From Corythucha ciliata (lineage: Eukaryota; Arthropoda; Insecta; Hemiptera; Tingidae), in assembly GCA_038030265.1 (NCBI GenBank), contig CM075938.1, forward strand, positions 4,565,009 to 4,629,008: a stretch of DNA of 64,000 bases, given 5' to 3'. Below, in pieces: positions 19,334 to 30,657 of the stretch. A model generated the notes under the pieces. That model had not been told where the DNA came from. It was given only the letters and a program-made list of their open reading frames with translations, and made no database searches. The position numbers and the translations under genes are program-made. Positions within the stretch are counted from its first letter, which is position 1. Every line of letters begins with the position of its first letter.

Positions 19334-20043
19334 GAGCGGAGGTGCTACTGCACCACGGCCCCCGCCCCCAGCTCTTAACCCGTTCTGGCAAGACGGTTGC
19401 TGATGAAGTGCGCTATTCGGGGGTTGAAAGGCGTAAAATACGTTGATTCTAGCGATCAACGCAGCAAATCTGGTGTCGTTTGTTATTAGAAGAGCAAAAT
19501 CTCCGTTTCAAACGAGCCAAACCAACAAACCATCGAAAATGTCATATAGTCTGTCGCTGTCAACAGGGAAACTTCGGTTAGCGCCTCTGGCACTCTGTTA
19601 ACTGTTGAATTAGTAGGGTCTGACGACTAGGCATACCGTTGGGTAAAATTTCAATTACATGGGTCCCTCAATGAGTGTGGCGAAAATTCGATTCTGGAGC
19701 CCAACTTGTTAATTACTCCGCAAATAGACAGTTTGTAGCACTAAAATTTTTGTTTCTTGAATCAACCTAGCAGATTCAGTGGAAAAATTGAGCTTTTTTC
19801 AATGGGTGAAGGTGGTGGGGGGGGGGGGGGCACGACCATTCTAGCTTTTAGCCAAGCAATCCGATTATGGCGGCAAATTGAGGTGAAATTGAGTTCTGTA
19901 GCTGAATTGCCATTTGGTCGGCAATCTGAATTTTTTTAATTGATGGCCGGCACTTATAGTGGGGAGGCGACCCCCCACCCTATAGCATCACAATTTTTAT
20001 TCTCAGTTCCTGTTTGAATGTATTACAACCCAGGAAGATCGTA
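19334..20043. other. Intergenic stretch between the hAT-like element and a Gypsy element
   Basis: No gene recognised. It contains a G run at about 19817-19829 and A/T-rich single-copy-looking sequence. A 60-residue open frame across the G run is a composition artefact. Confidence 0.5.
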
Positions 20044-20047
20044 ATAA

Positions 20048-20441
20048 TGAAACGCCCTAAAAAGGGCGTTATGTTAAGCGATAGAGAAAAGGAGCTCGGT
20101 CCGTGAAATTGTTCACCGCTCGGTGAATGAACCCGGCGAGCTCATCAGGGACGAGCGGGAGAGAATGACCCGATAGCGTCAACAAATCCTTGAGGAAACT
20201 GCTTGTTATCCACAACACTTAGGGTTTTACAAACATGTCCTCGGGGGTTTAGTATAAAAACCCAGGGGGGGCCGAAGCCTCGCGACCAGCCCTTGCGCCA
20301 GCTCGTGTACACGCTACCGCAGGCCGTCGGGCCTGGGGAAAGGTGAGTAAGACTGTAAATAATAAATGTACATCACGGGGTAAAGGTACCTCTTTGTTAC
20401 TCTTTGTCGACTCCCTGAACCCAGACCCATACGGCGGTACA
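20048..20441 (+). repeat. 5' LTR of Gypsy-1 (394 bp)
   Basis: Begins TGAAACGCCC (the 3' LTR has TGTAACGCCC) and ends GGTACA. AGTATAAAAACC near 20250 is a likely TATA box for the element transcript, and AATAAATG near 20361 may serve as the polyadenylation signal. It is about 70 bp shorter than the 3' LTR because of one internal gap; otherwise the two LTRs differ at only a few positions. Confidence 0.9.
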
Positions 20442-20442
20442 T

Positions 20443-20459
20443 TGGTGGCAGCGGTGGGA
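20443..20459 (+). other. Primer binding site of Gypsy-1, complementary to tRNA-Leu
   Basis: TGGTGGCAGCGGTGGGA starts two bases after the 5' LTR. Its complement ends TCCCACCGCTGCCACCA, which matches, as I remember it, the acceptor and T-arm end plus CCA of animal tRNA-Leu. This would prime minus-strand cDNA synthesis. Confidence 0.75.
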
Positions 20460-20484
20460 TAAGGTCAGTGCAGAGGGGATTCGG

Positions 20485-21065
20485 CCCCTACAGACACATT
20501 TGGAGGCGATTCGTGGTTTTCCACCACCGAGTACCTTGACGGGAGTGCGGTCTTTTGTGGGGCTGTGCTCGTTTTATAGGCACAAGGACACAAACTCGCG
20601 ACTGATGCGGTGGGCCATGGTGTTAGAGGAATACGATTATAAAATAGAGTACACTCCCGGCAAGGCGAACAAGGTGGCTGACGCGTTGAGTCGAAAGGTG
20701 ATGGTGGTGACTGATGAGCCCGTCGCCTTAACAAGCGACCTAGTGGTGACGCGGCAGGCGGAGGACAGCGAGTGTGCCGTGTGGGGAAAAAAGAGACTGT
20801 TCGAGAAGAGTAAGGCGGGGGTTTTGTGTAGACGGGTGAATGACGCCCTACGGGTAGTTTTGCCACGGTCTTTACGGTCTTTGGCGCTCTACTTAGCTCA
20901 TGACGCGCCCTTCGCGGGGCATTCGGGGGAAAAGAAGACGTGGCAGAGACTCAAGGCGAAGTACTGGTGGCCCGCTTTGCGTCTGGAGGTGGCGGATTAC
21001 GTGAAGTCCTGCGTGTCGTGTGCGCAGAAGAAGGACTATGGAAGGGGGTTGCGCCCCTGGGGGAA
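20485..21065 (+). pseudogene. Gypsy-1 pol remnant: RT tail, RNase H tail and integrase zinc domain
   Basis: The open frame starts with a typical connection segment after the RT thumb ([20 protein letters not shown], then LCSFYR). It jumps directly to the end of RNase H ([20 protein letters not shown]), so about 130 residues of RNase H are missing at residue 28. The integrase zinc-binding domain follows: His pair in AHDAPFAGH and Cys pair in SCVSCAQ. Near 21040-21065 the frame is lost by a 1-base shift in a G-rich run, and the integrase continues in another frame. No start codon of its own is expected; this is part of a polyprotein. Confidence 0.85.
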
Positions 21066-22121
21066 TTTAGAGAACCCGCCACGACCTTTGAGCAAGTTTC
21101 GCTGGACGTGGTTGGCCCTTTTGTGGTAACGGCGCGTGGTAATCGCTTTGTTTTGTCCCTCATGGACCAATTTTCGAGGTTAGTGGTGTTCGTTCCGATT
21201 CCTGACCAGCAGGCTGAGACCATTGCTGAGGGTTTCCTGAACGGTTTTGTGATTTCATATGGCCTTCCAGTCCAAATTCTTACGGACCAAGGGGCTTCGT
21301 TCATGTCGGAGGTCTTTCGAAATTTGTGTGAACTCTTGAAAATTCGGAAAGTTCATACGACGGCATACCATCCACAGTCGAATGGTCGGCTGGAGCGGGT
21401 CCATCGAACGCTCGCCACCATGGTGAGTCATTATGTGAAAGCCCAACAGTCTGATTGGGACAAATTTGTGCCTTTCGCGGCCATGGCCATTAACTCGCAG
21501 AATAACGAGAGTACCGGGTTTTCGCCGTTTGAGTTGTGTTTCGGAAAGCGGATGGTTACGCCTTTGGACGGGGATTTGGCGTTAGGGCCTGAGGGAGAGC
21601 CCCTGGATGTGTACGTGGAGCTTCTCCGGGACCGGCTACGGGTGGTACAGGCCCTGGCGCGGGTGAACAACCAAAGGGCCGTAGGTAAGCGGGCACAGCG
21701 GTTTAAAGCGAGCACTAAGTCCGAAGGTTTTCACAAGGGCCAGTTAGTGATGTTGCACTCGCCGGCTGTGAAGAAGGGGTGTGCGAAGAAATTGACACGG
21801 CCCTGGCGTGGACCTTATCGGGTGGTGCGGGTCATTGCTAGGCTCACTGTGGTAGTTCGGGTTGGTCGAAAGGATAGAGTGGTGCATGTGAATCGGCCGA
21901 AGCCTTTTCTTGGGAGGGACCGGCGGGTCGTTTTTGGACGGGAGTCAGGGTCGGTTGTAGTAGGGGACGCTTCGGTAATAGGGGCCGGGGGTTCGGCAGA
22001 GCCTGCGGGGGCTTCAGCTCCTGGGGGTGAGGTCGCTCCGGTGGGGCCGGTGGAGGTGCCTTTGGTGGGCCGTCGTCGGGTCCCTCGGTTAAATTACCGC
22101 GAACTAGCCGGGTTGGAGTAA
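21060..22121 (+). pseudogene. Gypsy-1 integrase catalytic core and GPY/F-like C-terminal module
   Basis: This continues the integrase after the frameshift. The D,D-35-E catalytic residues are all present: Asp in LDVVGPF, Asp in LTDQGASF and Glu in NGRLERVH. A C-terminal module follows with GQLVMLHSP and the RPWRGPYRVV motif, typical of Ty3/Gypsy integrases. After that come about 60 residues of Gly/Ala/Val-rich tail ending in a TAA stop. The core itself is uninterrupted. It would catalyse cDNA insertion in an intact element. Confidence 0.88.
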
Positions 22122-23283
22122 GAATTTGGGGGTGGTTTGTTGGGTAGTAAATTGTTATCGTATTAAGGTATTTTATTAGGTGATTATTGTTGAATTAGTA
22201 TGGGGTTTTGTGGTGGCGGCTCTGAGCCGTCTGGTGGCAACATGGTGTTTTTTTTTATTAGTGGTCGAGCGGTTGGTTTACTATATTTGGGTTACTTAAG
22301 GTCTTGTCGTTATTACGTTTTATTTTGTTGTTATGGTTATTGCTCTTGTTATTCTTGTTTTTCGTTAATGAGTTACGAGTTCTAATGCCTTGCGGAAGAA
22401 AGTGGTGTTTTTTTTTCCTCTCTTCTAGGGTAGAAATCAGGCGGGGTCGCTGGTCTGGGTCCTGGATACATCAGAGAGCGGCGTTGGCCTGTTGTCGCGC
22501 GGGTACGGCTCTTCTTGTTTGGAATGGCGGGCGTCGAAGGAGGACCATGGTGATTCTGGGCATTTGGAAAATGGTCTCCGTGTGATGGGGGGGCAGTGGT
22601 CCGTCGGCCCACGCGCAGGAGCAAAGGGCGCGACGCAGGTGCTCGGGAGGTCTTCAAGCCCTTCGGTGCGGGGGATGGATCGAGTGGTGGTCCCAGCTGG
22701 ATGTCCGATAATGCATTTGTTGTCGCCTATTTGGTTGTTGTACAGTCTTGGTTTAAATTGATGTTAGTATTCGTTTTTGTTTTGTACAGGCTCTACTTCT
22801 GACGTCTTGGTGATTTGCGGTCCGTGAGGCGTAGCTGGCAGCGGGCTGTCGCATTGGTCTCCAATTTTGGGGGGAAAGCGGCCGGCAATAGCTAAATTGA
22901 AAATTGGGGGGTAAATACAAATCTGGAATTGGAGGGGTAGATTGAAATCCAAATTTCGGGGTGTTGTGGGACATAGCAGGACGCCCAGGGGTGTGGCGGC
23001 GTCGAGGGCCGTTCTCTTGAAGAAGGGAATCGGCCTCCTTGCTCGTCCTGGCGAGTGTTTACACCCCTCCCCTTTCGTTGGTCGGTGGAGAAGCACCTTT
23101 TGTGAGGCTGTCCCCTTGTGTAGGCCGTCGAGAAGCTGGACCTTGCCCTTTGTGCGTGCCTGAAAGTGGACCCCACCAGAGAACGCCATGAGTGGCGGGT
23201 GAGGGTTCCGGCCGGAGGAGAGGTGCCAAGCCGGGCACACAAGGTGGAGCAGGTCGTTTTTTTTGCGCTGGCGGGACGCAGCG
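22122..23283 (+). other. Gypsy-1 region between pol and the 3' LTR, no recognised gene
   Basis: About 1.16 kb, rich in G and T. It has overlapping short frames on both strands (the largest is 158 residues on the minus strand, 22764-23240), none with a domain, signal peptide or clear membrane segments. An envelope-like gene is not evident. It may be an untranslated spacer or captured sequence. Confidence 0.5.
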
Positions 23284-23301
23284 CCGTGGAGGTGGGGGTG
23301 A
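23284..23301 (+). other. Polypurine tract of Gypsy-1
   Basis: A purine-rich run, GTGGAGGTGGGGGTGA, directly abuts the TG of the 3' LTR. This is where plus-strand DNA synthesis would be primed. Confidence 0.7.
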
Positions 23302-23765
23302 TGTAACGCCCTAAAAAGGGCGTTATGTTAAGCGATAGAGAAAAGGAGCTCGGCCCGGGAAATTGTTCACCGCTCGGTGAATGAACCCGGCGAGCTCATC
23401 AGGGACGAGCGGGAGAGAATGACCCGATAGCGTCAACAAATCCTTGAGGAAACTGCTTGTTATCCACAACACTTAGGATTTTACAAACATGTCCTCGGGG
23501 GTTTAGTATAAAAACCCAGGGGGGACGGAGTCGAGGGCACTGCTAGAGTCGGGGGGACAGCTTAGAGTCAGGGACGCACATCCCTGCAGGGGGGGCCGAA
23601 GCCTCGCGACCAGCCCTCGTGCCAGCTCGTGTACACGCTACCGCAGGCCGCAGGGCCTGGGGAAAGGTGAGTAAGACTGTAAATAATAAATGTACATCAC
23701 GGGGTAAAGGTACCTCTTTGTTACTCTTTGTCGACTCCCTGAACCCAGACCCATACGGCGGTACA
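23302..23765 (+). repeat. 3' LTR of Gypsy-1 (464 bp)
   Basis: Matches the 5' LTR along its whole length except for about 70 extra bases near 23525-23596. Those bases sit between two copies of CAGGGGGG, so the 5' LTR probably lost them by slippage between the G-run repeats. Ends GGTACA followed by the ATAA target duplication. Confidence 0.9.
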
Positions 23766-23769
23766 ATAA

Positions 23770-26700
23770 GTAAGCGATGCTCAACTTTTTCGAGAGTTAA
23801 CTTTATGCAACAATAATACAATTAATAATAATAATAACTCTCTCAAAACGTTTCGTCGTTCAAAACAGTTTGAGCCTGAGATAGTCGTGACTCAATCTGC
23901 GTTCTAAAAGCCATTTCCTTGCACACTCTATACACCCTCATCTTGGTGCGCAGGATAGGGAAAAAAAGCGTAAAAATTGCCCAAGAGGTCGCCAGTTAAG
24001 TGCATTCTTTGAGTTTATAGTTCGTAATGAGCATTTTCTATAAGAGTTAAGTGTATAGGACGAGCTTAAGAACAAGAAGTACTGTAATAATGCTGCGGAG
24101 TTTGATTGATGACAGAACGATTTTTTTTTTTTTTTTTTTTTTCAAAAATAAAAAAGTTACCTCCTAACGAATCTGGATGAAGAGGAGTGGTGAGTGTCAG
24201 GTTTTGAGAATGAATTGAGGGTATTACAAGGGGATTGGAGGAAGGGTGAAGTTTGGGAGTCGTTTTCGTGTTTTAAAGACTGGACGAAGGGATTAGTAGT
24301 TCATCGAATGTGTTAACGAAGCCTTCAATCACGCTCTCTCTTTCTCACTCACTCCCTCTTTTCATATCAAGGACACACTTCGTCCACTAAAAATGTAGGT
24401 GAATGAATAGGCTGAGTGGTTGAGTGAAGGGTGAAGCTGAATGAGCTGTTTCAGTAGCAGATCCACGTGATCGAGATAAACAGGAAAAATGTGTAAAAGG
24501 GGTGAAGAGGGGGGAGGGGCGATGGAGCTAGTGGACACAAAAAAGTGTTGGAAAACATAGAACGCGTGGGGCCGGATGCATGAAAGAATTATTTTTGTTG
24601 AAAAAGGTGAGCACGTATTGTGTTCATCTTGAAGTGAGATCTACATTGCAGGGAAGCATCTTGAAATATAATGCTACAGGCTTTGCCGGCAGGCGCAAGA
24701 TGGGATGACAGATGAAAACGGTAATTTTTTGTTGGAGGGATTACTGTGAAGAATTACCATTTTTAAATCTTGAATTAATCTACAAAATGGGCGGAAAACA
24801 CGCTCATCGCGTTATTTCCCACCGCAATAATCTTATTTCAAAAATAAAAGTATAATAATAAACTGTCTTTGCCCAACAGAATGAGCCTAACCGCAGAAGA
24901 AACAGGTACAAGACGAAACAGGCCGGGGGGGAGGGGGAGATTGAATGCACCTGATAACTTATGGCTGCGATTGGGAAACAAACGGGGGGAGTACACCTAA
25001 AAAAAAAAGAAGTGTAGTGAACAGTAAAAGATGAGCAGATTGTAGATAGCAGAGAACCACTTTTGGCTCTGGTCCTCCGAAACTCTTTGAAGACCATTGA
25101 AGTGGGTGAGGGGGAAGAGAAAACCATCTGCCAGCGCTAATTGCAAGCATCTGTCTTTTGAGTAAATCAAAACAATTTTTGTATGATCGAATATTTTATA
25201 TAGTTTTGTTAGGAACCAAATTTTAAATTATAGGATGACGGGTTTGACAATTTATGAGACCAAAAAATTAGAAATTCATTTCATTGAAAAATAAAAAATA
25301 AATCTCTTAATAACTGTGGGAGATCTTTGTAACCCATTTTGAAGCGACTGGTTGCCAAATGCCACTTACAGTGTCTAAAAAAGAAGGTAGAGAGGAAAAA
25401 AAAAAATCTTGTTTGGGCACCCATAAAAGAGGCTACTCCGGGATTATCGTTCTTAAAAGTCTAGCTCACTATAGTTTTATATTATGATTAATTGAATCCG
25501 CTTTAGGGGAACTTGATATTTATCACGATTGCACAGACATTCCAAAATATGTATCCTTTATTTCCCCCCTCTCACTCTTTCCTTCGTTGAGAGCCATTCC
25601 GAAAAAAAAAGAAAATGTATATTCATTTAGGGCGCCCCCTTTTTTTTTTCTCTCTCTCTCTCTCTCTCTTCGGAATTCAGAGGGCACAGAGTTTCAATTT
25701 TTGCGCGATTTAAACAAAAGAATTTCGACTGTGTTGTTGACAAAAGGTTGGAAACAAGTCAGGGAGGGAAAAGTATAAACAAGGAGCCTAAGCCACGGAG
25801 TACAAAAAAGCACGTAAAAACTTGAAAGGGCGCCAAAGCTATACTGTAGATGACAAGGTCTACGTGATGATACAGTCGAGGCAAATCTTGGCATGAGCGC
25901 ACGTCTTGCTTTAAAAACTTTACGTTAATCTTTATAATGCTTTCCCCCGGTCTCAACTACCAGTCTTACGAGCATCAACAATCGTGTCGCGTTGCGTGCG
26001 TGTAGGTGAACGCGTGTAAAGAGAGCCTTTTAAAATATTAAATGTGGAAAACGGTAGCAAGCACCTCATTGGTCATTAAAGAGTGGAACATTTCCAGAGA
26101 CCTATACATAAGGTTTTTTTTTTCAAGATGACCTTTTGCATTGTAATTTTCTACTGTAAAGAAACGACGCGCTGAAACGCTCAATTCATATTATAAATCT
26201 GCCACAGGCATTAAATTTGCAATAACATTTTTGTGCCTGGTTGAACTGAATTTGAAGAAGGAAAACCCTTTGAAAATTTGTTTTGCGAACAGCATCTCAC
26301 TTCAAAGACCCTTCCACCCGATCCCTCTCGTCACGCTATAACAGTTACGAATCAACCGAAGTGTGCATAGCGGACTGTTAGAATGATTTAACGCGAACCT
26401 TTTAAAGACCCTTTGAGGAACACTCAGAGTAAATCCTCACAGTGGAAAACGTATTTTTTTTATTTTTTTATCTCTTCCAATAAAGCAATTAGCTATAAAA
26501 GTTTCTTTATTTCTTTACAAATCACCTCTTCCTGTGTATACCTTCTTTCCACGAGTGCCCTTTTACAGTTAAAAACTTGTCAAGTGTCACACCAAATCAC
26601 ATCCCTGGGCCCGTCGACGACTCTCTCCCACCCCACACCCCTTGAACGCATTCAGTCGATTAAAACAGACCGTAATTTCAACAATTATCACAGGTGGTTC

Positions 26701-27613
26701 GATCCCTTGTTTGGAGAAAAAAAAAAAAAAGTACATCAAAGAAGCCGAGTCCTGTTTGAATCATTTTTCTCTGTGTTTAACCTTTCATGGGTTGACGGAG
26801 AAGTGATTGCCCAAGTGGAGGGGTTGTGGAAGTCTAGGGGGTACTCTACGTTTTAGACAGGATAAATTATTTTCTGCATTAATTGTCTGTAAAAGTACAA
26901 AGAATTGACTCTTATTCCAACAATTTATTGAATTTCTTTGAAGTGTAATTATGTATTTTCAAATTTATCAGGAATTCGTGAATTTCAAAAAAAAAAAAAG
27001 ATTGGAAGCGAACGAAAGGGGAAATTGTCTGAAATATTTCAATTGGAGTATAACATTGCGCTCTCAAAGCAACGATTTCCCTTTGCCAAGGTTCCATGCA
27101 TAATTGAATGACGTGCACCGAGAAAGAGAGACAATGTAATAGATATACTTTCCGCCTAGACACTTGAACGCTGTGTTTTTTTCTACTTCAAGGCCAGACA
27201 TGTTAAGTTCCAAAATCTACTGGTAGTCTAATGGCTAAGAATTATTCAACAATATCCGGTGATTATTCAGTGTGGTGTCTAGGAATTCGAGGGACTGTGA
27301 AGAGCCATACGATCCCTCTGTCCTTCGTATGAGAGAACAGAGCATTACATCGTACCTATTTAAAAATTTGAATCAAATTTAAAATTTGAAGACGCCCCTT
27401 TTATATTTATATGTGGTTGAAACGTTGAATACAATGAATTTTTAACTTGAGTAGGTAATTATAATAATGATAAATCAATTTCACTTTCGGTATAAAATTA
27501 CGTTGTGGCCGAGGAGGCACAGGGCACATAAAAAGCTACAATCAATGTGATTAAACAGTAAATTTGCACATTATTACCAGTAAATTTACCGTTTACTCAC
27601 AATAACTGTAACA
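23770..27613. other. 3.8-kb stretch without recognised genes
   Basis: A+T-rich and mostly unique-looking. It holds a T run at about 24121-24142, a CT microsatellite at about 25650-25669 and several A runs. Open frames of up to 147 residues (for example 26413-26856) are rich in Phe, Ser and Lys from A/T runs and show no domain or splice-supported extension. Undetected small exons are possible. Confidence 0.5.
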
Positions 27614-27615
27614 TA

Positions 27616-29139
27616 CAGGGTGGTCGGTTTTGAGATGCAAAAAAAAAATTGGGTAATAGTACACCAAAAATGGGATAAAAAAGTCCTATTCGGATAGTGG
27701 CCTATCTCTTTTTGTTTTCGAGTAATAATTTTTTTAGTGATTTTTAGGCGCAACTGTATTTTTCGCCGAAAAACTGTTATTTCTCAGCTTCTACTTCACC
27801 GTTTTCCAAAAGTGATGGCAGTTTCGTAATCTACGGAAAATTTTCTACGGGATGAACGCAAAATCAATATTCTAAATTGTCATAAACGCCTAAAAACGTA
27901 ACGTTTTCGTTGCGTTAATGCAAAAAAACCAAGAATTTGATTTCACAAAACAATTTACTGTGTCACCAAAAATAGCTTCACACGTTGTCAAACGACGTAA
28001 AAACTTCTCCATTTTCCCAGCTTTCAAACGGTGTACTCGAAAGTGGAATTATCTCCCTCCTTTGACGAGAAAATTCGAAAAGAAGCGAAAAAGTCATACA
28101 TTTTGGCCTAAAAATGTGAATAATAACAGGTGCGAAAATTCATTTGTTTGGCTCTCTTTCTTGAGAAATCCAAGCGCTGGCACGGTAAAAATTAAAATGT
28201 ATTGCATTTGAAGAATAAACAACAAACAAATTAATTAATAAAATGGACGAAGAGGTGAGCGAATTTAGGGCGTCTGCTGGTTTTTTATGGGTCGGAGAGA
28301 CCGATTAATAGGCCCACATTTCTTTGAAGTAACGGGGCAAGGCTACCTGCATTTCCTGCAAGTCGAATTGCCACGTCTTCTTGACGGAATGGACCCAGAG
28401 CTGAGGGAACAAATTATTTTCCAGCAAGACGGTGATTTCGGTCTTCGACGATCCCAGCCCAGCCCCATAAAAATCCACCAGACGCCCTAAATTCGCACAC
28501 CTCTTCGTCCATTTTATTAATTTGTTTGTTTGTTGTTTATTCTTCAAATGCACTACATTTTAATTTTCACAGTGCCAGCGCATGGATTTCTCAAGAAAGA
28601 GAGCCAAACAATGGAATTTTCGCACCTGTTATTATTCACATTTTTAGGCCAAAATGTATGACTTTTTCGCTTCTTTTCGAATTTTCTCGTCAAAGGAGGG
28701 AGATAATTCCACTTTCGAGTACACCGTTTGAAAGCTGGGAAAACGGAGAAGTTTTTACGTCGTTTGACAACGTGTGAAGCTATTTTTGGTGACACAGTAA
28801 ATTGTTTTGTGAAATCAAATTCTTGGTTTTTTTGCATTAACGCAACGAAAACGTTACGTTTTTAGGCGTTTATGACAATTTAGAATATTGATTTTGCGTT
28901 CATCCCGTAGAAAATTTTCCGTAGATTACGAAACTGCCATCACTTTTGGAAAACGGTGAAGTAGAAGCTGAGAAATAACAGTTTTTCGGCGAAAAATACA
29001 GTTGCGCCTAAAAATCACTAAAAAAATTATTACTCGAAAACAAAAAGAGATAGGCCACTATCCGAATAGGACTTTTTTATCCCATTTTTGGTGTACTATT
29101 ACCCAATTTTTTTTTTGCATCTCAAAACCGACCACCCTG
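27616..29139. mobile_element. Palindromic Tc1/mariner-type foldback element (1.52 kb)
   Basis: The outer ends are CAGGGTGGTCGGTTTTGAG and its reverse complement, each flanked by TA (27614-27615 and 29140-29141), the target duplication of Tc1/mariner elements. The two arms (27616 to about 28292 and about 28463 to 29139) are inverted copies of about 677 bp that differ at only a few positions. Both arms carry the same Lys/Asn-rich open frame of about 95 residues (27918-28211 plus, 28553-28837 minus), probably not a real protein. The 170-bp centre carries a transposase fragment. The arms could form a very long hairpin. Confidence 0.8.
28287..28440 (+). pseudogene. DDE (Tc1/mariner-type) transposase fragment at the palindrome centre
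   Basis: An open segment of about 50 residues reads DRLIGPHFFEVTGQGYLHF and then, after a short Leu/Pro-rich linker, REQIIFQQDG. This matches the DDE_3 part of mariner/Tc3-like transposases, where FQQDG supplies the second catalytic Asp. The frame then runs into the inverted arm and loses similarity, so the N-terminal DNA-binding domain, first Asp and last acidic residue are absent. It cannot be active. The family assignment rests on motif memory. Confidence 0.7.
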
Positions 29140-29141
29140 TA

Positions 29142-30414
29142 TACACGAATTCTTTACCATTTTTGAAAATATCGTGACAGGTTGGAAAGATCCTTACCCC
29201 CTTCGAATCCCCCCCCCCCCCCGACAGACCCACTATGGTAGTCTCCAGCTGAATTGGATGGTGATGAATAAGGGGTGGGGAGGAAACGCAAGAGGAAAAG
29301 AACCGACAACGAGTTCTGTTGAGTAAAGCTCTGACTTCGTCACTTTCACAGAAGTGCTGTGCGTGACATTGCCGACCCTTGCTGCTGTCGCTCTCCTATT
29401 TGAAGTACTATACGAACAAGTGGAGTTTACGAACTAATAATTATTATTCTTCACGTTTAATTGTTTTCGAGGCGCATATTTCGCTCGGCCAGGGTCGTTT
29501 TTTTCAGGTGGGCAGGCTGGGCGACCGCCACTAAGACCCAGGACCCGTGGGGGCCCTTCCCCGGTTTAGAATAAAAATCAGTACAAAAAAAAGAAAATAA
29601 AGATTTTTTATTTGTATAAAAACTTTGAATATTAGGGGGGGGGTTCTTGACAAATAATACTGTTTTTTGTTGGTTTTTTGTTGTTTTTTCATGTTTTTCT
29701 GGTCTGGGGGGGGCCTTCCTTATAATTATTTACCTATGATAAGACTCCTTTATTTTTCGCAAGAATGACGAAGACGTTCCGACCGGTTGCGGTTTTTTAT
29801 ACACCAATACGGTAGTGTACCGGTGCACAGTTGGCATCATCATCAGGTAAAGCAGGGGTGGCCAACCCAGGGCCCGCTGGGCCTTTTACAATGGCCCGCC
29901 CGTGGCCTGCAGTGGTAATCTAACATTTTTAACGTTGGATTTTGAGGCCACTCGGAGTTTTGTACAAATGGAAAACGTCTGCTCGTGGGCGGGTATAAAA
30001 AATTGAGAAGGCGCACTTTTGTGCTCTTTTTGGGGCAAGTAAGAGGACAACACCACAACAGTTTGGTAAGTGCTAATATTCTTGCCACTTAATGCAGATC
30101 GAAATTGAAAATAACACTAATTTGGGGCTGAAATTAGGTGAAATGGCTAATTTACAGCTGAAAATATTGAGAACTAGCTCACAACGAGTGAAAAAAGCAT
30201 CACTTCACGCGCGAGTTGTGTTTGGCGATCGTGGCGAAGCCGAGTTCGCTAATTGGCCTGTGAAAGAGATTATAGAGTGCGCCACTTATTATCTGAGTGG
30301 GTAGGCACTTGGGTAAATAACCCTAATCACCCAGTAGTGTTGTGAGGCAAGCCAACTTATTATTGTTTTCATTATTTTATTTCTCCAATAAATTGTTCAT
30401 TACAGGCGTTTATA
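29142..30414. other. Intergenic region with a possible hAT-like end at 29853
   Basis: A C run lies at about 29208-29222. CAGGGGTGGCCAACCCAGGG at 29853 resembles hAT termini, but I found no inverted partner or 8-bp duplication. A 70-residue frame at 30092-30304 has no recognisable domain. TTCATTACAG at about 30394-30403 looks like a 3' splice site just before the THAP-like frame. Confidence 0.45.
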
Positions 30415-30582
30415 ATGGACCACTCGTACGCGTCTGAGGATCGAAAGTTGAAAAAGATTCGACGGGTGTGTTGCGTTCCCCAATGTTCGAGTAACAATCG
30501 AACCCTTAACGTGCCGTTCCACCGATGCAAATATAAGGAAAACTTGGAAAATAACGTTCCGAATGATCGGAAGGGTGCATGA
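30415..30582 (+). pseudogene. THAP-type zinc-finger fragment
   Basis: A 55-residue open frame whose middle reads RRVCCVPQCSSNN and later VPFHRCKYK. The CxxxC pair near the start followed by a Pro-Phe-His-Arg segment is the usual opening of a THAP DNA-binding domain. The frame then loses the expected Trp. In the +1 frame from about 30538 a Lys-Thr-Trp-Lys segment appears at the right spacing, so a 1-base deletion probably broke the domain. A possible 3' splice site precedes it, so it may be an internal exon. THAP domains occur in host regulators and in P-element-type transposases; which one applies here cannot be told. Confidence 0.45.
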
Positions 30583-30657
30583 TAGGTGTAAATCGGCCTT
30601 TATCCTTTCCTCTTCGAGAGTGAATTATCTCACAAATGTCGCAAATCGTTTTTTGTG

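Larger units (their letters stand above)
20048..23765 (+). mobile_element. Ty3/Gypsy LTR retrotransposon, internally deleted (Gypsy-1)
   Basis: Two LTRs (20048-20441 and 23302-23765) bound the element. ATAA occurs directly outside both (20044-20047 and 23766-23769), a 4-bp target duplication. A primer binding site follows the 5' LTR and a purine tract precedes the 3' LTR. Between them only the end of the reverse transcriptase, the last part of RNase H and the integrase remain. Gag, protease, most of the reverse transcriptase and most of RNase H are gone. The internal sequence is G+C-rich compared with the surroundings. It is non-autonomous as it stands. Confidence 0.9.

Noticed and set aside
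26413..26856. 147-residue open frame
   Set aside because: Composition reflects A/T runs (Phe, Ser, Lys), with no domain and no neighbouring exon.
27918..28837. Lys/Asn-rich frame found in both arms of the palindrome as a conserved protein
   Set aside because: It is present twice only because the arms are inverted copies. It shows no domain, and the conservation reflects recent duplication.
29853..29920. Complete hAT element starting at CAGGGGTGGCC
   Set aside because: No inverted partner and no 8-bp duplication found within the window; kept only as a possible terminus.
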